NCBI GenBank assembly: GCA_022827165.1 | Contig: JAJDTN010000193.1 | Coordinates: 1-7,296, forward strand | DNA length: 7,296 nt | Reading direction: 5' to 3' | Origin: Candidatus Latescibacterota bacterium | GTDB lineage: Bacteria > Latescibacterota > UBA2968 > UBA8231 | Shown: in pieces, positions 1 to 6,486 of the stretch | How positions within the stretch are numbered: the stretch's first letter is position 1 | How the letters are laid out: every line of letters begins with the position of its first letter | The notes under the pieces: model-generated | Seen by the model: only the letters and a program-made list of their open reading frames with translations | What the model was told of the DNA's origin: nothing | Database searches by the model: none | Translations under genes and position numbers: made by a program

Positions 1-1317
<1,317 letters not shown>

Positions 1318-1322
1318 GGTTT

Positions 1323-1327
1323 CCTCC
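1323..1327 (-). promoter_or_regulatory. Shine-Dalgarno site of coxL
   Basis: GGAGG on the minus strand, 5 nt before the coxL ATG and directly after the coxS stop codon (1331-1329). It fixes the coxL start and shows that coxL is read as an internal gene of the coxG-coxS-coxL transcript. Confidence 0.8.
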
Positions 1328-1328
1328 G

Positions 1329-1793
1329 TCACAGGTTGTCCGCGGCGTGGCGGATCGACTTGACGATGTTGTCGTAGCCGGTGCAGCGGCAGTAGTTGCC
1401 CTCGAGGCCGTGGCGGATCTCGTCGTCCGTCGGGTCCGGGTTGCGCTCGAGGATCTGCCAGGCGGTCATGATCATGCCCGGCGTGCAGAACCCGCACTGC
1501 AGCCCGTGCATCTCGTTGAACCCGGCCTGAATCGGGTGCAGCTCGCCGTTGGCGGCCAGGCCCTCGACGGTGGTGACCTCGCCGCCGTCGGCCTGCACCG
1601 CCAGCAGGGTGCAGGACTTCACGGCGCGGCCGTTGACGACGACCGTGCAGGCGCCGCAGCTGCTCGTGTCGCAGCCCACGTGGGTGCCGGTGAGGCGCAG
1701 CACCTCGCGCAGGTAGTCGACGAGCAGGAGCCGCGGCTCGACTTCGTGCTCGTGGGCCACCCCGTTCACGGTGACCCGGATCGGAACCGTCAT
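1329..1793 (-). CDS. coxS: Small iron-sulfur subunit of the molybdenum hydroxylase (CoxS-like, two [2Fe-2S] clusters)
   Basis: Electron-transfer subunit carrying electrons from the Mo site of CoxL toward the FAD subunit. The protein is 154 residues, close to the usual 150-170. The N-terminal plant-type ferredoxin domain has C41, C46, C49 and C61 ([12 protein letters not shown], then the Cys in KSCTLL). The C-terminal alpha-helical domain has C100 and C103 (QCGFCTPGM) and C135 and C137 (NYCRCTGY). All eight cluster ligands are present, so the subunit looks intact. The start is set by the ATG at 1793, preceded after 7 nt by a perfect AAGGAGGT. It lies 52 nt after coxG and 11 nt before coxL, all on one strand. 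The sequence resembles small subunits of many xanthine dehydrogenase family enzymes, so it does not by itself identify the substrate. Confidence 0.96.
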   Translation of the reverse strand: MTVPIRVTVNGVAHEHEVEPRLLLVDYLREVLRLTGTHVGCDTSSCGACTVVVNGRAVKSCTLLAVQADGGEVTTVEGLAANGELHPIQAGFNEMHGLQCGFCTPGMIMTAWQILERNPDPTDDEIRHGLEGNYCRCTGYDNIVKSIRHAADNL

Positions 1794-1800
1794 GATCGCT

Positions 1801-1808
1801 ACCTCCTT
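1801..1808 (-). promoter_or_regulatory. Perfect Shine-Dalgarno site of coxS
   Basis: The minus strand reads AAGGAGGT, fully complementary to the usual 16S rRNA 3' end, with a 7-nt spacer to the coxS ATG. It contrasts with coxG just upstream, which has no such site at its preferred start. It suggests the Fe-S and Mo subunits are translated more strongly than, or independently of, coxG. Confidence 0.85.
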
Positions 1809-1845
1809 GGAGGGGGAGAGGGGATGGCGCGTCGCCGACGGACCA

Positions 1846-2277
1846 TCACACTTCCTTTTCCAGTGCTTCGAAGAACTGTCGGGTGAACTGCCGGGCGACG
1901 CCGGTCAGCACGCGTCCGCCCATGCGGGCCAGCACCCCCTTGAGGCGGGCGTCGCCGGCGAAGGCCACGACGGCGCCTTCCTCCTCCCCGCGGATCTCGA
2001 AGGTGCCCTCCGCCTTCGTCGTCCCCAGGCGGCCGCCGACGTCGATCTCGAGGCGGTAGCCCCGGGGGGGATCCTTGTCGAGGACGGCCAGGGAGCCGTC
2101 GAAGCCGCCGTTGACGGGGCCGAGCTTGATCTGGAACCGCGCCTTGTACACGTCGCCGCCCTCCGGCTCCAGGGAGCTGAGCCCCGGAGTCGTGCGGGCG
2201 AGCACGTCGGGGTCGTTGAGCAGGGCCCAGATCCTCTCCGGCGGGGCGGAGAACTTGTGGGTTCCTTCGAGGTGCAT
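1846..2277 (-). CDS. coxG: CoxG-family SRPBCC protein
   Basis: A START-like/SRPBCC (carbon monoxide dehydrogenase subunit G) protein of 143 residues. CoxG proteins are accessory to Mo hydroxylases; in CO dehydrogenase systems they are implicated in membrane attachment and quinone binding (family knowledge). The sequence shows the family N-terminus [16 protein letters not shown] (residues 5-20) and [12 protein letters not shown] (21-32), a central [21 protein letters not shown] stretch ending near residue 61, and a C-terminal amphipathic helix around residues 113-140. It ends there, without the low-complexity linker and hydrophobic tail seen in longer homologues. I chose the ATG at 2277 because homologues start at this point and because the upstream in-frame TTG (2316) lies inside an apparent -35 box. 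No Shine-Dalgarno precedes the ATG, and the promoter geometry suggests a leaderless transcript. It is the first gene of the coxG-coxS-coxL unit. Confidence 0.9.
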   Translation of the reverse strand: MHLEGTHKFSAPPERIWALLNDPDVLARTTPGLSSLEPEGGDVYKARFQIKLGPVNGGFDGSLAVLDKDPPRGYRLEIDVGGRLGTTKAEGTFEIRGEEEGAVVAFAGDARLKGVLARMGGRVLTGVARQFTRQFFEALEKEV

Positions 2278-2287
2278 GGGAGGGCGC

Positions 2288-2316
2288 ACTATATATTGGC
2301 ATTGCACCTCCGTCAA
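2288..2316 (-). promoter_or_regulatory. Sigma-70-type promoter of coxG-coxS-coxL, positioned for a leaderless mRNA
   Basis: On the minus strand, TTGACG (2316-2311) and TATAGT (2293-2288) are separated by exactly 17 bp; each hexamer matches the sigma-70 consensus at 5 of 6 positions. Ten nucleotides separate the -10 from the coxG ATG, so the expected start of transcription falls 1-5 nt before the start codon. The box sits in the only clearly AT-rich patch of this part of the window. The match is direct; promoter activity is inferred. Confidence 0.72.
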
Positions 2317-2334
2317 TCAGCTTCGCGGGGACGA

Positions 2335-3375
2335 ATGAAGGACATCTGGAAGGACATCCTGGCCTGGGAGGGGGAGGGCCGCCCCTTCGCCCTGGCCCGC
2401 GTCATCGAGACCTGGGGATCCTCTCCGCGGCCGGTGGGCGCGGCCATGATCGTCGGCCGGCAGATGGAGGTGGCCGGCTCGGTGAGCGGCGGCTGCATCG
2501 AGGGCGACGTGATCACCGAGGCCCGGCAGGTCCTGGCCGACGGCGAGCCCCGCCGCCTCCACTACGGGGTCAGCGACGAGACCGCCTGGTCCGTGGGCCT
2601 CACCTGCGGAGGGCAGGTCTCGGTCCTCGTGGAGCAGCACCCCGGGCAGGCGGGGGGCGGCAGCCCCGGCGTCTGGGAGGCCCTGCGCGCCCGGCTGGAG
2701 GCCAACCGGCCGGCTGTGCTGCTGACCCGGCTGGCCGGGGGGGAGCCCCACCTGCTGGTCGATCCGGAGGCCGGAGAGGTGGCCGCCGGCGACTGGGGGG
2801 CCGCTTCGGCGACGGCTCTCGAGGCGGCGGTCTCCGCTTTCTCGAGACGGGAGAGCGACGTCGTCGAGATCGGATCGGAGGCGGTCTTCGTGCAGGTCTT
2901 CCCGCGGCGGGACCGGCTCCTGGTGGTCGGCGCCAGCCACATCTGCATCCCCCTCGTGCGCCTGGCGAAGGTCCTCGACCTGGAGACCGTCGTCATCGAT
3001 CCGCGGGAGGTCTTCGCCCGCCCCGAGCGCTTCCCCGAGGCGCCGTCGCGGCTGGAGCGCGTCTGGCCGGCCCCCTTCTTCGAGGACTGGTCCGTGGACG
3101 AGAGCACCTTTGCCGTGCTGCTGACCCACGACCCCAAGATCGACGACGAGGCCCTCCACCACCTGCTGCGCTCGCCGGCGGCGTACATCGGCGCCCTCGG
3201 CAGCCGCCGCTCCCACGCCAAGCGGGTCGAGCGGCTGCGCGAGGCCGGCTTCGACGACGGGGAGATCGGCCGCATCCACGGCCCCGTGGGCCTGGACATC
3301 GGCGCCGAGAGCCCCGAGGAGATCGCCCTCAGCATCCTCGCCGAGGTGGTGGCCGTCCGCCGCGGCGCCCCGTGA
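2335..3375 (+). CDS. xdhC: XdhC/CoxI-family molybdenum-cofactor chaperone / maturation protein
   Basis: Cytoplasmic maturation factor of 346 residues. XdhC-family proteins bind the Mo cofactor, promote its sulfuration and deliver it to the apo-large subunit. The N-terminal XdhC_CoxI domain shows WGSSPRPVGAAM (residues 27-38), GSVSGGCIEG (48-57, with C54) and GLTCGGQ (88-94, with C91), both typical Cys-containing motifs. A variable linker follows (about 105-190). The C-terminal Rossmann domain has VVGASHI (197-203), with Ser where GAGH is more usual, then YIGALGSRRSHAKR (284-297) and GPVGLDIGAESPEEIA. The start is the ATG at 2335, behind a modest GGGGA; the upstream in-frame extension is antisense to coxG and was rejected. 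It is divergent from coxG, and its stop overlaps the mocA start (GTGA), implying coupled translation. It could equally be called CoxF or CoxI. Confidence 0.93.
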   Translation: MKDIWKDILAWEGEGRPFALARVIETWGSSPRPVGAAMIVGRQMEVAGSVSGGCIEGDVITEARQVLADGEPRRLHYGVSDETAWSVGLTCGGQVSVLVEQHPGQAGGGSPGVWEALRARLEANRPAVLLTRLAGGEPHLLVDPEAGEVAAGDWGAASATALEAAVSAFSRRESDVVEIGSEAVFVQVFPRRDRLLVVGASHICIPLVRLAKVLDLETVVIDPREVFARPERFPEAPSRLERVWPAPFFEDWSVDESTFAVLLTHDPKIDDEALHHLLRSPAAYIGALGSRRSHAKRVERLREAGFDDGEIGRIHGPVGLDIGAESPEEIALSILAEVVAVRRGAP

Positions 3376-3974
3376 TCGCCGCGGTGCTGCTGGCCGCCGG
3401 CCGATCCTCCAGGTACGGCGGGACCGGCGACACCACGCTGCTGCTGCCCTGGGGGCCGGAGGGGATCCCCATGGTGGCGGCCGCGGCGGACAGCCTGAAG
3501 GCCGCGGGCCTGCGGCGGATCGTCGCCGTCCTCGGGCACCGCGCCGGCGCCGTCGGCGCCGTCCTCGAGGACCGCGGCGTCGAGACCGTCCTGAACCCCG
3601 ACTACGCCGCCGGCATGTCCACCTCCCTGGCGGTGGGGGTCCGCGCCGCTCCCGGGGAGGCCTCCGGCTACCTGATCGCCCTCGGGGACATGCCCGCCGT
3701 CACGCCCGCCACCGTGTCGCTCCTGTGCCGCGCCTTCGAGGCCGCGGAGCCGCCGGCCATCGCGGCGCCGCTCCACGCCGGGCGGCGCGGCCATCCCGTG
3801 GTTTTCGACCGCGCCTTCCGGGAGGAGCTCCTCGATCTGTCCGGGGACACGGGCGCCCGCCGCCTGTTCGCGCGTCATCCGGGTCGTGTGGTCGAGGTAG
3901 CCGTGGACGACCCCGGAGTGCTTGCCGACGTGGACACCGAGACCCAGTACCGCGCGGCGGCTGGCGTGGACTGA
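3372..3974 (+). CDS. mocA: MobA-like NTP transferase, probable molybdenum cofactor cytidylyltransferase (MocA)
   Basis: Likely transfers CMP from CTP onto Mo-molybdopterin to make the MCD cofactor used by CoxL-type enzymes. It is 200 residues, about the normal length. Motifs: nucleotide-binding loop LLAAGRSSRYGG (residues 6-17), LLLPWG (23-28), NPDYAAGMSTSL (the substrate-side loop typical of MocA), the metal-binding LGDMP (104-108), GHPVVF (141-145), DTGARRLF, and the terminal DVDT (186-189). Odd point: the Lys that normally precedes LLLP in this family is Thr (T22), next to a short GTGD insertion. The GTG start overlaps the xdhC stop by 4 nt with no Shine-Dalgarno of its own, so translation is probably coupled. 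Pairing with XdhC favours MocA over MobA (GMP transfer). The specificity call is inferred from motifs and context. Confidence 0.87.
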   Translation: MIAAVLLAAGRSSRYGGTGDTTLLLPWGPEGIPMVAAAADSLKAAGLRRIVAVLGHRAGAVGAVLEDRGVETVLNPDYAAGMSTSLAVGVRAAPGEASGYLIALGDMPAVTPATVSLLCRAFEAAEPPAIAAPLHAGRRGHPVVFDRAFREELLDLSGDTGARRLFARHPGRVVEVAVDDPGVLADVDTETQYRAAAGVD

Positions 3975-4092
3975 GGTCCGGGGCCTTCGACGGCCGGCCA
4001 ACTCTCCCATCGGGAGCGGGCAGGTCTTCGGGCGGCACCCTTCTTCGGCGGGAGCGCGCGGCCTCTCCCGGCTCGCGGCCCTGACGGCGGAC
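3975..4092. other. Convergent intergenic region with two small GC hairpins, possible bidirectional transcription end
   Basis: This 118-bp gap lies between the converging mocA and coxE genes. It contains a perfect 5-bp stem, CTCCC(4004-4008)/GGGAG(4012-4016), with a 3-nt loop. A second perfect 6-bp stem, CGGGAG(4049-4054)/CTCCCG(4065-4070), has a 10-nt loop. The four arms can also pair with one another in an alternative fold. Neither hairpin is followed by a T-run on either strand, so a classical intrinsic terminator is not supported; factor-dependent ending is possible. I see no gene here. Confidence 0.35.
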
Positions 4093-5436
4093 TCAGCCCT
4101 TCCGGCGGGCGGCGCGTTCCTCGGCGAGGGCCCGCAGGTTCCTCGCCGAGCTGGGGGCGTCTGGATCCGGCGCCGGGGGCGGGGGCTCGCTCTCCGGCTC
4201 CGGGTTGGCGCGTCCTGCCCAGGGTCTGCGTCTCACGCCCCCGCGCTCCAGCCGGCCAAGGCCGCGGGCCAGGTCGCGCAGGGCCGCCACGTTGTGGGCC
4301 GGCGCCAGCAGGTCCACGTGGGGCAGGGCCGCAAGCAGGCCCGCCGTCTCGGGGCGGAATCCCGGGTTGCCCATCAGCGGGTTCAGCCAGAGCACGGCGA
4401 AGGCGCGGCGGCGGATGCGGGACAGGGACGACGACAGCAGCTCGGCCTCGCCCGTGTCCCAGCCGTCGCTGAGGACGATGACGGCCGTGCGCCGGTCCAC
4501 CAGGCTCTCGGCCCAGGCGTCGGCGAAGCGCGCGAAGCAGGCGCCGATGCGGGTGCCGCCCGACCACTCCGGCATCTCCCGGGACAACCCCTGCAGGACG
4601 CGGTCCCACTCGCCCTCGCGAAGGGCCGGCGTCAGGCGCCGCAGGCTGGTGCTGAAGCCGAAGACCTCCAGGCGGCGGTAGGCGGCGGCGAAGGCGTAGA
4701 GGAACTGCAGCAGGAAGCGGCTGTAGAGGTCCATGGAGCGGCTCACGTCGCAAAGGACGACGAGCTTGAGCTTCTGCGGACGCCGCGAGCGGAAGGCCAG
4801 GTCGACCAACTCGCCGCCGCGGCGCAGGTTGGCGCGCAGGGTGCGGCGCAGGTCGAGGCGGCCGCGCCCGCCGAGCTGCCGGTAGCGGCGGCTGAGCCGC
4901 CGCGCCAGGGCCCGGGCCAGCTCCTCCACGACGCGGCCCATCTCCTCCAGCTCGTCGGGCCGCAGGCCGGCGAAGTCGCGGTGGGTGATCATCTCGCCGG
5001 CGCTGTAGCCCGCGGTCTCCTCCTGCTCCTCCGCCTCCTCCCCGTCGCCGGCGCTCAGCCACTCCCTCAGGCTCATCTGCACCGGCTGCGAGCGGTCGCG
5101 GCCCGGGCTTCCGGCCTCGGGGTCGGGCGCCGGCCGGTTCGGCTCCCCGGCCCGGTCCCAGACCCGCCAGTAGCGGTCGAAGCAGTCGTCGAAGAGCTGC
5201 TGCTCCCTGACGCTCTTGGCCAGGCAGGTGCGCAGGGCGAGGCGGAACCGGCTCTCGCGGCCGATGTCGACGAGTCCGAGGGCGGCGAGGGCGTCGGCGG
5301 CCTCGGCCGGACCCAGCCCGAGGCCGCGGTCCCGGAGGTGGCGGCAGAAGCCGACGACGTTGGCGCTCAGGGCGCCGTGGAGGGCGAGGTCGTCGGGGAA
5401 GGAGCCCGGGGAGGGCGTGTCAGGAGCCGGCGGCAT
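4093..5436 (-). CDS. coxE: CoxE-family von Willebrand factor A domain protein
   Basis: VWA-domain partner of the MoxR ATPase CoxD; in CO dehydrogenase systems CoxD and CoxE are needed for post-translational maturation of the metal centre. It has 447 residues. The N-terminal helical region (about 15-95) is followed by a Pro/Asp-rich linker, an acidic run (131-140) and a basic helical stretch RRLSRRYRQLGGRG before the VWA domain. The VWA domain (about 225-400) keeps a complete MIDAS metal site: DVSRS (D230, S232, S234), T295 in SGGTRIGA and D324 in LSDGWD. The C-terminus is a Pro/Glu-rich tail. There is no signal peptide or membrane helix, so it is likely cytoplasmic. Its ATG lies inside the coxD 3' end (17-nt overlap) and no Shine-Dalgarno precedes it, which suggests translational coupling. 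Confidence 0.92.
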   Translation of the reverse strand: MPPAPDTPSPGSFPDDLALHGALSANVVGFCRHLRDRGLGLGPAEAADALAALGLVDIGRESRFRLALRTCLAKSVREQQLFDDCFDRYWRVWDRAGEPNRPAPDPEAGSPGRDRSQPVQMSLREWLSAGDGEEAEEQEETAGYSAGEMITHRDFAGLRPDELEEMGRVVEELARALARRLSRRYRQLGGRGRLDLRRTLRANLRRGGELVDLAFRSRRPQKLKLVVLCDVSRSMDLYSRFLLQFLYAFAAAYRRLEVFGFSTSLRRLTPALREGEWDRVLQGLSREMPEWSGGTRIGACFARFADAWAESLVDRRTAVIVLSDGWDTGEAELLSSSLSRIRRRAFAVLWLNPLMGNPGFRPETAGLLAALPHVDLLAPAHNVAALRDLARGLGRLERGGVRRRPWAGRANPEPESEPPPPAPDPDAPSSARNLRALAEERAARRKG

Positions 5437-6346
5437 CGGAGGCCGCGGCGCCGGGGGCCGGGGCCGGGCGGACCCCGACGCTTTCCAGGAACTCGGCCAG
5501 GGACTGCTTCACGTGGGTCACGTCGTGGTAGTCCTTGAACACGAGGCCGAGGGTTTCCTCGACGGTGGCGGCGTCGAGGTGGCGGCGGTGCAGGGCCACC
5601 AGGGCCCGCGCCCAGTCGAGGGTCTCGGCCACGCCGGGGGGCTTCTCCAGCTGCTGGCGGCGGGCGCCGGCCATGAAGCGGCAGATCTGCGCCGCCAGGT
5701 CGGCGTCGATGCCGTCGACGCGGGCGCCGACGATGGCCAGCTCCTTGTCGAAGTCGGGATAGTCGATCCACAGGTAGAAGCAGCGCCGGCGCAGGGCGTC
5801 GGAGAGCTCGCGGGTGCGGTTGCCCGTGACCACCACGTGGGGCACGTGCGTGGCCCGGACCGTGCCCAGCTCCGGGATCGTGATCTGCCAGTCCGAGAGC
5901 AGCTCGAGGAGGAAGCTCTCGAACTCCTCGTCGGCGCGGTCGAGCTCGTCGATGAGGAGCACCGGCGCCCGGTGGTGGGTGATCGCCTGCAGCAGGGGCC
6001 GCTTGAGCAGGAAGGGCTCGGAGAAGATGTGGGCCTCGCGCTGCTCGAGGGAGCGCTCGCCCTGCTCCTCCATGCGGATCTGCAGCAGCTGGCGCTGGTA
6101 GTTCCACTCGTAGAGGGCGGTGCTGGTGTCGAGGCCCTCGTAGCACTGGAGGCGGATCAGATCGGTGCCGAGGAGGTCGGCCAGGACCTTGGCGATCTCG
6201 GTCTTGCCCACCCCCGCCGGTCCCTCCACCAGCAGCGGCTTGCGCAGCTCCCGCGCCAGGTGCAGGGAGAGACAGATGTCGTCGCCGGCGATGTATCCGC
6301 GGTCCGACAGCTGGCGCTGCAGGCCTTCGGTCTCCGGGCTCGGCAT
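5420..6346 (-). CDS. coxD: CoxD-family MoxR-type AAA+ ATPase
   Basis: ATP-driven chaperone acting with CoxE. In form I CO dehydrogenase the CoxD family is required to build the Mo-S-Cu centre (family knowledge). It has 308 residues, close to characterised CoxD. Motifs: Walker A GPAGVGKT (residues 42-49), the conserved LQCYEGLD region (66-73) with YEWNY (79-83), Walker B VLLIDELDRAD (129-139), sensor 1 VTGN (173-176), and the arginine-finger segment ALRRRC (184-189). The C-terminal lid runs to the Ala/Pro-rich tail that overlaps coxE. I chose the ATG at 6346, where homologues begin; an upstream in-frame ATG (6436) adds 30 residues unlike the family and would start beyond a candidate promoter. 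No Shine-Dalgarno is visible at 6346. It is the first gene of the coxD-coxE unit and divergent from moaA. Confidence 0.92.
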   Translation of the reverse strand: MPSPETEGLQRQLSDRGYIAGDDICLSLHLARELRKPLLVEGPAGVGKTEIAKVLADLLGTDLIRLQCYEGLDTSTALYEWNYQRQLLQIRMEEQGERSLEQREAHIFSEPFLLKRPLLQAITHHRAPVLLIDELDRADEEFESFLLELLSDWQITIPELGTVRATHVPHVVVTGNRTRELSDALRRRCFYLWIDYPDFDKELAIVGARVDGIDADLAAQICRFMAGARRQQLEKPPGVAETLDWARALVALHRRHLDAATVEETLGLVFKDYHDVTHVKQSLAEFLESVGVRPAPAPGAAASDAAGS

Positions 6347-6353
6347 GGGGGCC

Positions 6354-6382
6354 AAGTTACCCCGGGAGCGGCTGCGGAGCAA
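6354..6382 (-). promoter_or_regulatory. Candidate promoter of coxD-coxE, positioned for a leaderless mRNA
   Basis: The minus strand reads TTGCTC (6382-6377), a 17-bp spacer and TAACTT (6359-6354), followed by 7 nt to the coxD ATG. Each hexamer matches the consensus at only 3 of 6 positions, but the TTG start, the 17-bp spacing and the TAnnnT pattern match the stronger coxG promoter. The predicted transcript would start at or within a few bases of the ATG. Confidence 0.4.
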
Positions 6383-6447
6383 GGCGGCGGGCTTCTGCCG
6401 AATGAGCGTAACTGACTGATGGGCTTGGACTTCCAACCTGCCGCCGA

Positions 6448-6476
6448 TTGCGGACCGCAGGCCTCGCCCGTATGTT
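6448..6476 (+). promoter_or_regulatory. Candidate promoter of moaA
   Basis: TTGCGG (6448-6453), a 17-bp spacer, then TATGTT (6471-6476, 4 of 6 matches to TATAAT), ending 10 nt before the GTG at 6487. This is the same -10-to-start distance as at coxG. If it is real, the in-frame ATG at 6472 lies inside the -10 box and cannot be the start. An imperfect inverted repeat covers the -35. Confidence 0.4.
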
Positions 6477-6486
6477 CTGCAACCTT

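Noticed and set aside
1799..2302. Alternative minus-strand frame over coxG beginning MPIYSAP
   Set aside because: Its translation is Arg/Pro/Gly-rich, whereas the overlapping frame has recognisable CoxG motifs. Its ATG sits in the spacer of the apparent coxG promoter.
1771..2334. N-terminal extension of xdhC upstream of the ATG at 2335
   Set aside because: The frame stays open far upstream but runs antisense to coxG and has no XdhC similarity; the family N-terminus begins at 2335.
2562..4010. Minus-strand open frame of 482 codons opposite xdhC and mocA
   Set aside because: Its composition is Arg/Ser/Pro/Gly-rich without motifs, and both genes on the plus strand have complete family signatures.
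4004..4070. Classical Rho-independent terminator between mocA and coxE
   Set aside because: Stems exist but no T-run follows on either strand, so I list only a hairpin-containing convergent spacer at low confidence.
3922..5538. Plus-strand open frame of 538 codons opposite coxE
   Set aside because: It is a shadow of coxE and the end of coxD with low-complexity Ala/Gly/Val/Gln translation; coxE has an intact VWA metal site on the other strand.
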